Origin: Platerodrilus igneus
Taxonomy: Eukaryota > Arthropoda > Insecta > Coleoptera > Lycidae
Direction: 5' to 3'
Assembly: GCA_036346225.1 (NCBI GenBank)
Contig: JARFIW010001670.1
Span: 186,001 to 250,000, forward strand
DNA: 64,000 nucleotides
Part shown: piece by piece, positions 46,088-58,377 of the stretch
How the letters are laid out: each line of letters begins with the position of its first letter
How positions within the stretch are numbered: the stretch's first letter is position 1
Notes under the pieces: generated by a model
What the model was told of the DNA's origin: nothing
The model's database searches: none
The model's input: only the letters and a program-made list of their open reading frames with translations
Program-made: the position numbers and the translations under genes

Positions 46088-47855
46088 AATATTAGCAAGT
46101 CTTTGTGTGCATAATTAAATTGCAAATGCTTTTAACACCTAAACTGAAAGCATTTAGATTGTAAAGTTCCAGCACAAGTTTTTCTGTTACAGCTTCATGA
46201 CGGTGGTGTTAGGAGGGATGTCCATGTGTGTAAAGGTAACCCTGCGTGGATAACGTTAAATGCACTACGCCGCCTCGTAACGGTTATTGTAGTAGGATTT
46301 CGATAACTTCCCTACCTAACGGCTGGTGAGCTGACTGACGTACCGAAGCTTCCTTGGTTGGTAAAAATTGAAGCTAGTTGTTGACTCAATGTTCCCAAAC
46401 CTTGCGTGCCTATTGGCGTCGCATGCTTTAGGAGGTGGTCTTACTGATCGTGGCTTTGTAAGTGGAGCGGGTCCAGGCCCATAGCGTTATGAGAGTTTAT
46501 TTTATTATAGCCCGTTAGTTTGGGTCAGAACTACATAATCTGAGGGAAAGCCCTTTAGTGCATAAAGAACCAGGTGACTTCTGTCTTGCACTATTCTGAA
46601 GTTTGGTGGCTTTCTTGAAGACAGAACGATAAAAATTGATTTGCTCTAGCGTTTAGAGCTCTTCATATACCGAGGTTTGTTTATGTTGTACGTACGAACG
46701 GTTCTATTTGTATTTCAAAAGGTGTTAGACGAGTCAATTACTGTTTGAGGGGTGTTTTAAGCATGCATGTTATTTATTTACATGCTCGCTTAATGGTCAG
46801 TTAGTTAGGAGTATGGTTAGTCCTATGCCCATACATAATCATCGGAAAGTGTTATAGTGATTGCCATTCAAAAATACTATTCCAGAGTATTTGGTAGACG
46901 AACACAAATCTTCTAAAATTTAAAATTCCTTTGAAGTCTGGCCTAGTTTTTAACACTTCTTTGGCACATGGACGTTAATTATGTTTACCCGGATCCTATA
47001 AAAAAGAGTTTCAGAAGTGGAACAAGATCGGTTTCAACCTAAGCTGCTTGCCCGCAGAAATACATTAGGCATATGTCAACCCATACCGCGTGCGCACAAA
47101 AATACTTTAGTGACAGGTTTAAAAAGTCAGTTTATCGCAAAAAAGATTGCACTGTTTAAACCTTAAAAGTAGATTTGCTCAAACGAGAAATTAAAATGGT
47201 AGATTAGATGCACGTTTAGTTTTGTAAAATGGCGAATTTTTTTACTGAGTTACTAACAGACCAAACATTTTCAAATAGAATCTTTCCAAAAACTGCTAAA
47301 ATGATGATATTGGAAGATTTTTTTGGGTAAAAGTGGCTCACGGTCAAATAGAGGTAGAAATATGGCCAAGACGATTTTTAAAAAATTCCTGAAGGGGATA
47401 TGGCTAGTTGAGATCAGGTCTGCGTATGCATGAGCAATGGTGAGTTAAGGTTAATTTTATTACAAGAACTTACACTAAAATTATCTTACCTTTGTGATCA
47501 CAAAGAAATACGGAAAGATACGTTAAAAATTTTACAAATCTTTATTTGTACGCTAACGACAATTATTTTAAATTGAAACAATAATTGTTGCAAGAATAAG
47601 CTCTCTGAGGATAGGTTGCATATTGTTTAAAATAAATAAACTTTAAAAACTTTTGAATTTTTTCGATTCTTATGGAAATATTGATATACAATGGTAACAA
47701 ATCACCGACCCGTATTCCATGATGCTTCTAACAAAATATAGTGTTCGTTTGCAATTAATGTCTGATAATGATATACTATTTCGGATCAAAAAGCCTAGTT
47801 AACTGATTTTTTAACTATTTTATCGATATGAGTTGAAAAACTTAGAGTCTAATGT
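46086..47855. other. Unannotated, partly less AT-rich sequence
   Basis: 46180-46560 is GC-richer and has no stop-free frame of note; it could be an LTR or LINE leader, but I found no partner copy in the window. Confidence 0.3.
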
Positions 47856-48995
47856 TATACCTAAGTCTATGATGAATGAAGGACGTAGAATTGAATTATT
47901 ATTCAGTTTGAAGTTAAACATTATTGTTCCGCCTTGTCAGTATAAGTCATTATTTCACATTGGCCTTCGTTAAGAGGTAAGATTTATATCGGACCATTTT
48001 ATTAAATTATTTATGTCATCTTGGAGAGACATACAATCGTCAACTGAGTTTATTCTTGCAAAAAAAATTTAGATCGTCGGAGAATAAAAGTTTATAGTCA
48101 GAAAAATTTGGGTAACATCATTTATAAATAATAAAAACAGGAGCGGGTCCGGTATGGAACCTTGAGGTACTCCAGTGTAAACCAACTATTAACAAGATAG
48201 ATGTCCGCGAAAGTCAACATATTGGCATGAGTGCGGTGTTCTAAGTAAGACTTAAAAAAATACTAGATTGTCATCGAAGTTGAATGGTCTAACTTGCGCA
48301 ACAAGAAGATATGATTTATGCTGCCGAAAACTTTCGCAAAATCAAAATAAATAACATCACATTAAGAGCGATCGTTTAAACATTCGGATATAAATTGTGT
48401 AGCCTGACACAGTTTGTGACTTTTGATCTTTTAGGTAGAAAGACATGCTGAAATATTGATATTTGATTTATGATTTGTGGCATAAGTAAATCTTGGCTAA
48501 TGAATTCAAAAATTTTGCAAATATTTGATATAATTGACACTGGACGGCAGTTATTTACAAATAATTTATTCACTTTTTTAAATATGGCCTGAACTCTGGA
48601 AACCTTCCAATTATGAGGGAATATAGATTTACTCGGGCATAAATTAAAGATGTGTGCCAAGCGGTCACTAATGCAATAGCAGCAATCTCTAAGTAAAGAT
48701 GAATTGGGTAGCTTCTTGCAAGCATTCAACACATCGACGTTTTTTATTTCACGTATACTCATTATATTACTTGATAGTTCAGAATATTGATCATTACAAG
48801 TGGTAACTTTATTAAGTGAAAAACCGCTAGAAAATTAATCTGAAAAACTTGTGTGATGCGTTTTGGATCCGAGATTTGAATATTTCTAAACAAGAAGAAA
48901 TTTGATGTATGTTGTTTATGCTTCAAGTAAATAAAATTTTAAAATAACTTTGGGTCCTTTCTAAGGAAAGTTTGAGATTCTATTGTATGCATTTT
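47856..48995 (-). pseudogene. Jockey-like LINE reverse transcriptase relic
   Basis: From 48995 downward the minus strand reads a decayed linker. The 48376-48762 frame follows with FPHNWKVSRVQAIFKK and NNCRPVSIISNICKIFEFI, and then TGVPQGSIPDPLLFLLFIND near 48130-48185. Later come a ruined Y-x-D-D region and a LQDDINNLIKW helix near 48000. These are the ordered blocks of a Jockey/CR1-type reverse transcriptase. Several frameshifts and stops; no endonuclease domain remains. Confidence 0.8.
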
Positions 48996-48999
48996 AAAT

Positions 49000-50168
49000 G
49001 AAAGGAAAAGCAATAAAACAACTAGACGAATAGAAACAAAAGCAACAAGCAGTAGCCAAGAGACTAAGATGATAACAAAAAAGTAATAACAGGAAGGAAC
49101 AAAACAAAACATTCGGCCAAAACCAAAGGAAATTGTAGTAAACTATACAAAAAAACCGTTATTATAATAAACAACCCACCAAATATAACAGACATCGAAC
49201 ACTTTTGGAACAGTTTATAGTCCAACCCTACATAACACAACCAGTACGTACAATGGATCTAAACAAAAACAACACAATAAAATAAATGCAAGAAATAACC
49301 ATCACACACAAAGGAATTAGACAAACCATTAACAAATCACACAACTGGAAAATATATCAAACTTTTGGCTAAAAAAATTCACGACACACACACACACACA
49401 CGCCTAGCAAAATTATTCGACAAATAAATATCACACAAACACACACAACACCACACACATTAACAGAGGGAATAACATATCTCAAACCAAAAGATGAGAA
49501 AGTCACAGAAAACCCATCAAAATATTTCCCAATAATATTCCTACCAACAGTATATAATATACTAACATACTTAATAACGAAATAGCTAGACACGCATGCA
49601 ACACAAAACCACATAACACAAAAAACAAAAAGGACGCAACAAAGAAACACGAGGATGTAAATAACAATTAATAGTAGACACAATAACATACCAAACTAAA
49701 ATTAAAAAAGGAACTAAACACAGCATTAAACATAAAAACAAACATAGATAACGTAAAAATGAAACCAATAGAGATCAGAAAAGGCATACACCGAGAAGGC
49801 TCACTAAGTACTTTCTGCTTCTGTCCAGCACTAAATCCTTTATCGAGCACCCTATAAGTCACAAAACATGGATACAACATCACAGGTACACACTCACACA
49901 TAAACACGTTCTATATATGGAGGGCCTCAAAACCAATAGCACCAAGGAACTTACAATTCAATCATCTATTAAAATAACAGAAACATACAGCAACGCCATA
50001 AACATGACCTTTGGAACAGACAAGTGTAAGAAAAACAGTATAATAGAAGGTAGACTAACAAAAGAAGAAAACTGCACGCTAAAAAAAGCAATTATCACTT
50101 ACAAGCAATAGACACCTTAGGCACATACACACATCTAAGATACAAACAAAAACTTGTAACAGTAAAAT
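49000..50168 (+). pseudogene. R4/Dong-like LINE (R2 superfamily), first part: RT region
   Basis: Decayed plus-strand blocks, in order, are NPPNITDIEHFWNS (about 49190), TNHTTGK-type N-terminal RT text, YLKPKDEKVTENPSKY.PI with PTVYNIL (about 49470-49565), ALNPLSS-type and GYNITGTHSHIN (about 49830-49900), and MTFGTDKCKKNSIIEGRLT at 49990-50070. These match in order the RT of single-ORF LINEs of the R2/R4 superfamily as I remember them. Nearly every block is in a different frame. The catalytic F/Y-x-D-D is lost. The Cys/Val-rich minus-strand frames here are antisense shadows. Confidence 0.6.
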
Positions 50169-51349
50169 TTGTTAGGTTGAGAAACGCAGAAATACCGAGT
50201 TAATTACAAACGCGAAGAGTGGGGTGATTCACATAGACAAAAAGTACGTCGCCATCGATTTTCTATTTATAATTTTAAAAACTAAAAGCTTCTACTTAAA
50301 CAAACAAAAAAATAAATAAAAGTCGCTATTTAAAAAAAGGCAATTATACTCTATGGACAATTTAATGATTTAAATACGACGTATTTTACATGTAAAAAAC
50401 GCTACTACGTAATGAACAAAACATAATCAATTTAAAGTTATTAGGAACGCTAGCTTCGCAGCAGATTTTTGTATACTAGCTCCACCCGTCGGAGTAAAGC
50501 GATTTGAGTTTTTTGGTGTTGCATGGGTTATGCATAAACGTCAAACGCTGATAGGCGATAACCTTTTGATATAAAGAAGAACAACGTACAAACGAAAAGA
50601 TCGCTAGATACCTCCATGTGCCAAGATACTTATCTGGTAGCTAAGCCATCGGAGGCGCATCAGCTAAACATCGCCACGGTAGTCAGGATCCATTAATGCT
50701 GGGACCATACTCGCAACAGCTGGCCGAAGCAAAAGAGCATTTGGAGCTACGTAAAAAAAATATTTTGGTCCACGTAGAAAAGCACGGTCTACTTAGAAAA
50801 GCTAAAAGGAAACCTTGTTAGTATTAATAAGCGCGTACGAACTTACTAATGCACAGGGATATGGTCTGCCCAGGATTAGAGTGAAAGCCAAATTAGTAAA
50901 CGAGATCATAAGCGATTTCAATATTTGAGTAACACATGTCAAAAGAACACTTTTAAAGTCGATAACAAAAACAGGCAAATACAAATACAATTGTAGAAAT
51001 CTTACGCTACTCAAACTTGCGTTATTACTTATAAATTAAGTAAATATATTCTTTTCAGAAAACAAGGATTGTAGATAACCGAATGTATTTACTTGTTATC
51101 TCAAACAACTAGGATAAAGTGAGGTACTTATAGGTTAAACTAAATGCGCTAATAACGTTCTACAGAGTGTTGGAAAAGTGCTTGCTTCTCATTGTATCAG
51201 GATGTGCTTTACAGGAAGCAATCGATTTATTTAATTATAAAGCGTCATCAGGGGCATTTCTTATAACAGGTGGTTACACAATATATCGAAACGAATCCGC
51301 GGGAATATTTTAAAAGAATCGTAAATTAAATGAACATATTTATAAGGGT
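50169..51349. other. Foreign segment of about 1.2 kb splitting the R4-like LINE
   Basis: LINE homology stops after KYKQKL-type text near 50165 and resumes near 51350. The segment between is non-coding. It has a GC-richer core at 50460-50760 and no clear terminal repeats or target duplication that I can see. Unidentified. Confidence 0.45.
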
Positions 51350-52590
51350 AGAATTGAACGTAACAAACTAGAAATAGAATACTCACAAATCAAAGAAAAA
51401 CTGAAACAGAAATATAAACAAAGACTTACTAATATACTCAAAACAAAACTTACAGCAAGAAACAAAATAATAGCAATAAACACATATGCAATACACATAC
51501 TAACCTACTCGTTCGGCATAATAACATGGAGCAATACTTACCTAGAACCACTCAACATACACGATCACAATGTCTCAAATACATAATACATCGCATCCAC
51601 TCAGCTATAGAAAGATTCGCGCTCAATAAAAAAATGCAAGAAGAAGATTCATCGATATAAGAAGCATGTGCATCAAACAAACAGATAATCTAAGAAACTA
51701 CTTCATAAAAAGAGCAGAAAGCAGTAATGTACACAAAGCGACCATACACGCAAACACATCAGCCACACCACTGCATCTTAGCAACAGTACTTTCAATTCC
51801 ATAGAAAAAAACACAATACGGGAAACATCCACTCTACCTCACACAACCACAACGAGGAAGAAACCTCAAGCACATGGCTCAAGAATAGCAACGTACTCAG
51901 TGAAACAGAGAGATTCATGACAGCGATACAAGACCAACCCATCAACACACTAATACAGTGAACACATCATCAAAGGCCCTAACTGAACAACAACAAATGT
52001 AGACTAAGTAAACAGCAAATAGAAACAATAGAACACATCACAAGCGCATGCCCAACACTAACAAACATAGAATACATCAAACGATACGACAACGCCGCCA
52101 AAATAATACACCAACTAACCCTACAACACAAATTCACAAAAGAGCATTCGCCAATATAAAAATGCACACTGCAAAACACTTGACAACGCAAGACACAAAC
52201 TATACTAGAACAAAATAATAATAACCGACAAAACAACACCACACAACAAACCATACATTACACTCATCTATAAAAAAAGAAAATCACACAACTAATAGAA
52301 ATATATATCCCAAATATAGCCAATATACAGAAGAAGACAGGAGAAAATATTGAAAAATACATAAAACTAGCTGAAGAAATTAAAGACAAAGTAGAAGCAA
52401 TACCGATCATAATATCTATTACAGGATTCATACCAAAGAACCTACACCAATACATCTAAAAACTACAAATACATTTTATCACATTCGCATATCTACAAAA
52501 ATCGGTTATACTGAACACATGTACAATAACTAGAAAATTTCTAAATGCATAATATAACTTATAGAAGAAAAAAATGCAATAAAATGATAA
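51350..52590 (+). pseudogene. R4/Dong-like LINE, second part: C-terminal zinc knuckle and restriction-like endonuclease region
   Basis: It resumes with YKQRLTNILKTKLTARNKI and YSFGIITWSNTYLEPLN. The frame at 51666-51920 follows (MCIKQTDNLRNYFIKRAESS...TSATPLHLSNSTFNSI). A zinc-knuckle block, KCRLSKQQIETIEHITSACP, has its second Cys replaced by Ser. A C-terminal part has KLAEEIK, ITGFIPKNLHQYI and LQKSVILNTCTITRKFLN. In this LINE class the C-terminus is a restriction-like endonuclease (family knowledge). Multiple stops and shifts. Confidence 0.65.
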
Positions 52591-52871
52591 TTATTATAAT
52601 AATGATAAATGTTATTAACCACGCGAGCTAATACTTATCACTTTTGATACCGATAGCAAAAGAAATACCTTATAAGTTACTTTTGCTAATATAAACTGAT
52701 ACAAGTGGTCAACTTCTTGAATGGTTACACAAAAATGCCATTTCCTGAAAATCTTTCCAGAAATAAATTTAATACAGTATGACTTAAATTTATTTATTCA
52801 TTGCTAATAATATTTGTATATAGTAAATTACACTCGATACTTATCATTATAAATATTATATCCGTTAAATG

Positions 52872-53056
52872 CTATTCTTTTGATGTAGCAGTTACATCAT
52901 CCAGCATATCTTGGTCATGTAGCGGCGCATAAGAGGTTGTATGATCTACTGATATTGTGTCCTCCTTAGCTTTCAAATATCTAATAGCACAAATCAGGAC
53001 AGTAATACTAGCCACAGAAAACCCCAGCAGAAGGTAGTACACTACTTGAAATTCAC
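52872..53056 (-). CDS. Probable last coding exon of a host single-pass or multi-pass membrane protein
   Basis: Reading the minus strand, TTTTATTTTTAG is a good splice acceptor ending at 53057. After two phase bases the frame runs EFQVVYYLLLGFSVASITV..., a hydrophobic helix of about 22 residues, then a basic RYLKAK stop-transfer and a cytoplasmic-looking tail rich in Asp, Thr and Ser that ends at TAG 52872-52874. AATAAATAAA lies about 80 nt downstream (52789-52798), fitting a polyadenylation site. It has no transposon features. C-terminal anchors of this form occur in CD36/SNMP-type scavenger receptors among others, but I cannot assign a family. Too short for an open-frame screen. Confidence 0.55.
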
Positions 53057-53820
53057 CTAAAAATAAAATACGGCAAGCTTTAGATTTTACACAAACAACT
53101 AGAAACTATTAACCTTAAATGAGCATTTTATTGTTTTGAACGCTAGTTTTATACATAATATTGCTATTTTAAGCTTCTGATATTCTGATTTTTACAGATC
53201 ACCTAATTGATATAATCACAACTGCATTTTCTAGTTTTTCCAAAATTTCCTAATTGTATTTTGGAATAATATTAGAAACTTTTTAAAAATTCTTTGGATC
53301 AGAGAAAGATTCATTATAGCGCGTATATGAGTATTTCGAACTCTGATCACAGATTTTCCTGGTAAAAAAAAATCCTTTACACAAAAAAATTAATAGGACT
53401 ATCTTAAACTAGATACAAAGAATTTTGCCTCTATCGTAATTAATAAACTCCATTTTTCTTAAAACATCACTTCTATATTTATTGTAACGTTGTAATTATT
53501 AAATCACAATATGCTTAGTGCATACGTCAAATACTATCTTCACATAGCAACAGCTCGCGACTTAAAATAACATTTTACGATCGAAGTTTAGAATGGACTG
53601 AATTGAATCAAATTAATGAATCTTACGGAATTTTCTTAGAAATTCTCATCAGAGTTCTAATTTGTTCAGTTTTATGACCTAATTATTTGGTTTCAGTTAC
53701 TTATATGACGTGCGTTTTTCGTCCCACTCTCACATATACTATTATTGTAGCGTCGCATACTAATGCAAAGATAATCAATTTTAATCGGTTGTTACAGGAA
53801 TTTTACGACTTAGTTTTAAT
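53057..53820. other. Probable intron or intergenic sequence upstream of the last exon
   Basis: AT-rich with no exon-like segment that I can see. Confidence 0.4.
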
Positions 53821-54374
53821 GTTCAAGCTGCTTCTTGGAACAAATTAGATATTTACGTAGTTCTAAATCCCGACGACTCATTCTTTTATATCCTAGAAAG
53901 TTCTATATTTAGAATAAATTGCTATAATCCACGGAGTAATTAATTTAAACTTTAGCTGCTTTTTAATGCAAAAGGGGTTGCGTTTTATAGAAATTATTTG
54001 CTTTCATGTTTCCATACACTAAATTAAGACTAGAATTGGTTTTTTTAAGCACACGAAATTATTTATTTTTATGCTAAATATGTAAAGCAAATACTATTCT
54101 TTGCTATTTACAGCAAATGAGATGCATTTTTAAAATGTATTGATAATTAATAAGTGAAAATAAATGGTTTTATATTTATCTTAAAATGAGGCGTTTTACT
54201 TTCGCCTTTAATGCATTTTACGGTATCTTACAATTAATTATTTTTGCATATACAACTTACGTTGCTTGCTATTTATTTACAATACACTTATATAATACAT
54301 GGTGATTATTTATACACGCGCCATTTGCATTTTTACATGCCACTTTAATGAATAAAAGTACGCTTGTATTTTAC

Positions 54375-54488
54375 AGGGTGTAACAATAAATTTACGGAAA
54401 TTTCTATTTGTCCTGATTCTATTATATTTTAGTGGGATTTATTTGTAGAGTTTTGGTTTCAATGACTTCTCGTGATGTTTTATCACGT

Positions 54489-54531
<43 letters not shown>

Positions 54532-54574
54532 TGTTCTACACAATTTCTTATTGCGGACTGCAAATTACTTGTCT

Positions 54575-54607
<33 letters not shown>

Positions 54608-54611
54608 ATGA

Positions 54612-54647
<36 letters not shown>

Positions 54648-54769
54648 ACGTGATAAAGAGTGACGAGAGGTCATTGAACACAAATTCTAAAAATAAATCT
54701 CACTAAGATATAAAAGAATCCGGAAAATAAAAATTTTCGTAAATTTATGATTACACCCTGTAAAGTACA
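54375..54769. mobile_element. Nested MITE-like unit with CAGGGTGTAA ends
   Basis: TACAGGGTGTAA begins the unit and TTACACCCTGTA closes it, with TA on both flanks as for Tc1/mariner-type elements. Inner arms of about 120 bp pair around a TA-rich core. The CAGGGTGT start resembles the mariner element at 31690 but the arms otherwise differ. Confidence 0.6.
54491..54646. repeat. (TA)n microsatellite cluster
   Basis: Three TA tracts (about 54491-54525, 54577-54602, 54614-54645) at the palindrome centre. Confidence 0.9.
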
Positions 54770-55285
54770 AGCGTACTTTTATTCATAAAGTACCATGGAA
54801 AAAACGCAAATTGCCCGTGTATAAGTAATCACCTTATATGATATAAGCATATTGTAAATACATAGCATGTAACGTAAGTTGTATATGTAAAAATACTTAA
54901 TTGTAAGATACTGTAGAACGCATTTCAATGCGAACGCAAATCAATGCAATAAGAATATTTTTATATTTGCTATAAATAACATAGAATAGTACTAGCTTTA
55001 CGCATTTAGCTTATGAAACTACAATCAACGTTTATTTTAAACCTCAATTTTTATATTAAATTTTGTGTACTAAAACACGAAAGTAAATATTTTCTGTAAA
55101 ATGCAATTCCTTTTGCATTAAAAAAGCAATTAAAAATTTTGATTAATTACTTTGTGGATTACAGAAATTTATTTAAAATAAAAAATTCTCTAAAATTTCT
55201 TAGATTATAAAGGAATGAGTCATCAGTATTTAGAACTACGTAAGTAACTCATTACTAAATAAACATTTTATTCCAAGAAGCGGCC

Positions 55286-55910
55286 CTATCATAGAAAAAC
55301 CAGTAAAGACTGATAAATAGTTATTTATTATACAAGGGAAAAAGTACTGGATTTTAGTTAGAGGTGTGTTTGTCTACCTACGCGAAGAGGAGGGAGACAA
55401 AACACCGAGAGTTAGAATCTTACATTTTTACCCGTGTATAAGACACTATTTTTTTCTATGACAGGCTAAACGATGATATAATATTGAAAAATATATTACA
55501 ATATATTAAAGTCAAAAAAATCAATCGATGTCAAATTTGAAGTTTTAAACAAGTAGGTACTTAAAGGGACAGCTAAACTTGCGTTGCTAAGGAAACCTTT
55601 AAAGTAATCAAATATCTGTCAATTTAATTTTGCGAGTGGTTTCAAAGATTGCTTTTTTAAGTTGTTTATATCGGTTGTTTTGGACGCGACGAAGTTTTGA
55701 TACGATGTTATGTTACGCCCAAATGTTACAAGTGTGGACGCGGCTTTAAATTAAATATCTTAGTGTTCTTACTTATTTGCACATACCCGGGAAAAAAGTA
55801 CTCAATTTTTTCCCGGGAAAAAAACTAAATTCATAGAAAGTGACATTTTGTTACTGTCAAGAAACATTAAATGTCAAACTTTTTCCCGTCACAGAAAAAA
55901 GTATTAGTAG
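55286..55910. other. Unannotated AT-rich sequence
   Basis: GACGAAGTTTTGATACG- and TTCCCGGGAAAAAA-containing sequence with no gene. TTTTTCCCGGGAAAAAA-like short palindromes occur near 55790-55830. Confidence 0.4.
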
Positions 55911-55914
55911 AGGA

Positions 55915-56690
55915 AAATCCAGGATCTTGGGCCCTCATTTCCACCAGAATCCCTCATTTCCACACACATCTGGACCAAATAGTTTTCTTCGACTAACCAT
56001 TTTTCATCTTTCGAGATAAATGAGCATCCTCATTTCCACATACGAGATAAACCTATTTTTAAGATTTTTTACCGCTGACATTCTGGACCAAAAAGTTTTC
56101 TTCGACTAACCATTTTTCATCTTTCGAGATAAACCTATCTTAAATTTTTTGTTTCGAGATAAATGAGCATCCTCATTTCCACACACGAGATAAACCTATT
56201 TTTTAAGATTTTTTACCGCTGACATTCTGAACCAAATAGTTTTCTTCGTCTAGCCAATGCATCTTTCGAGATAAACCTATCTTGTTTGGTATTAATTAAT
56301 ATTAGATTTTTTTCAGCTACCCAAATTTCTAGGAATTTTTTAGATTGCATAACCCCCAAGGGAGCTACCCTGATTTTAAGATTTCTTACCTATAGCGACT
56401 TTTGAGCGTTCTTATAAATTTTTTTATACATGCGATACATCTTGTTAGCTTAGAATTTTACGCACATCCCGAATCTGCAAACAGATTTAAAATCGGGCCA
56501 CGCCTTGCGAAGTTACACTTTAAGCTCTCAAACCTCTAAATTTCGCCTTTGCTTTATAAGCAAAACTAACAAATAGTTTTATTCGTATAACCAATGCATC
56601 TTTTGAGATAAACCTATCTTGTTTGGTATCAATTAATATTAGAATTTTCTCAGCTACCCGAATCTTTTTATTTCTAATTTTCAGATCTCC
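55915..56690. repeat. Tandem partial copies of the giant-element terminal repeat
   Basis: The unique part of the left arm (760-1085) recurs here in the same orientation, most fully at 56225-56500 (GCATCTTTCGAGATAAACCT through GCTACCC and TGCGATACATC to TTTAAAATC). Shorter copies lie at 56000-56060, 56085-56215 and 56575-56680. The phrase CGAGATAAACCTATCTT appears repeatedly. The minisatellite part is absent. This links the locus to the element at 1-14.5 kb and is probably the left end of a second, diverged element. Confidence 0.75.
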
Positions 56691-58377
56691 GCGGCTCGCT
56701 CTTTTTCAATGTCTTAAAACCGGTTGTAGAAATTGTTTTGTAAACCTTAGAATTTTGGTGTTGAAAATAAAAAACTAAACATAATAAATAAAATTTATTG
56801 ATAAAATAGCCGCCACTGAACACCTTATCCATCTAACGTATTGATTTTTTAAATAATATTAACAAAGCCGCTAGTTCGCATGATCTGATATTTGTGTAAA
56901 CAAGGATGAACTCCATTCAACGGTACATCAACTACTTATTTTCTATTTAGGAATATATGCCAGAAACTTGCATGCTTTTAATTAATTAAAAGCAGAAAGT
57001 TTTGTCCGGAAACGCTACTGTAAAATATATAGAGCAAATAAATTATTCCCTGAATGTGTTTTCAATTGTAATAATTGACTATACAATCACTTATGAATTT
57101 TAAATTACACTTTATTTAACTAAGTTACTTTAAACAAGAAATTACAGCAACCAAAAATTCCAATGCATGCTTAACAATAATGTAGAAATGGCAAGGTTAA
57201 TTGATACCGTTTGGTGTATAATTAATAATCTACATTAGAGGGAAAGTGTATGACTTACTGCATTCTTTCTTGGTATTCTATCTATTTCGCTAATCGGGAA
57301 ACCTTGCATAGAGTCATAGAAGCATTATAATTCAATATTTTCGAAACTTCCAATGTAGCATTAATTCATTTGTAACTCGTAATCCAGCAAATATTCTAGA
57401 TTCTTAACGAACATGTGAATCACATTTGAAAGCTGTTTATAATTTCTTCTCTAAACAAATGCGGTTATTACAATAGGAAAGTACGCTATATGCAAATCAA
57501 TTAATAGCAATTAAATATTGCTTACTGACCTACCTTAATTAGGTTGCTGTGCTATTAGGACCAGGGTATGCAGACTTTAACACCTCCATCTCGCACGCTT
57601 TACACGGATGTTGGTTGTTTCGTACAAGACCCTTTAACAACTGGCGGAGCTGAACGTTTACTGCTTAATGACATACCGTGCTGTTTTTCCTTGTGTCGCT
57701 GTGAGCTATTCTTGTAAAAGCGATACTGCAAGACCCAGAGCTTAAGTACTTTGCTGCCGACGAATGTATAAGCTTAACCGTGGACGATGTTACACCACGA
57801 CATTAAATGGCAGGTTTGAATATTTTTTTTTGAAAACAATCGAAGATTGCCGAAGACACTCGAAGAGTGCACAAACGCGGTCACTAAACCACAATTAATA
57901 ATCGCCTTTATAGGTTTAACATTTCTACCATTACCAATGACTTTAATTTCTTATTGGAGAATCCTTATTCTCCCACGCACTGTTGCGTAGCTGGATGCCC
58001 ACCCTTTTGGGGATATATGCTCGTTATAGGTTGTAAGACCCTCGGTTTTACTTAACTACACTTTGTGAGATCCCTTTAATCTTTTTTAATCGTGTCCTTC
58101 TCGCTCACAATACAGTAGGACTTAGCCTTACTACCTACAAATTCTAACACCAAGTCACCGTTAAACTTGTCTTTAAATTTCCTACAACTTTTGTTAACAT
58201 GCGGTAAATTGTGTTTATTATTTGCGGGTACACCACTTTAAACCTAAAAATAAAAACAGGATAGTTTAATACGTCTATTAATAATTTATGGTAATGTTGG
58301 CGATACAAATATGTAAAAACAAACTTTATCAAGAAAATATACTGTTTTAATAGAATACATACATGTATTGATAACAT
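56691..58377. other. Unannotated sequence between the terminal repeat and the first gene
   Basis: 57530-58100 is GC-richer and non-coding. It may be a solo LTR or regulatory region, with no partner in the window. No RNA gene recognised. Confidence 0.35.

Larger units (their letters stand above)
53826..55285. repeat. Palindromic (foldback-type) element, arms of about 650 bp
   Basis: Left arm 53826-54495 and right arm 54640-55285 are reverse complements at roughly 80-85% by eye. Examples are GCTGCTTCTTGGAA at the outer ends and ATGAATAAAAGTACGCTTGT just outside the inner unit. An inner unit, 54375-54769, has CAGGGTGTAA termini of its own. The centre is TA microsatellite. There is no coding region, so it is a non-autonomous DNA element, possibly a MITE inserted into a similar palindrome. 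Confidence 0.8.

Noticed and set aside
49369..49907. Three Cys/Val/Phe-rich minus-strand frames resembling membrane proteins
   Set aside because: They are antisense to the R4-like LINE; A- and CA-rich coding DNA gives hydrophobic antisense frames.
54483..54683. Tyr/Ile-repeat frame
   Set aside because: It is a translation of the TA microsatellite.
57540..58100. GC-richer block as a possible LTR or RNA gene
   Set aside because: No second copy, terminal dinucleotides, primer site or RNA fold could be supported by reading alone.
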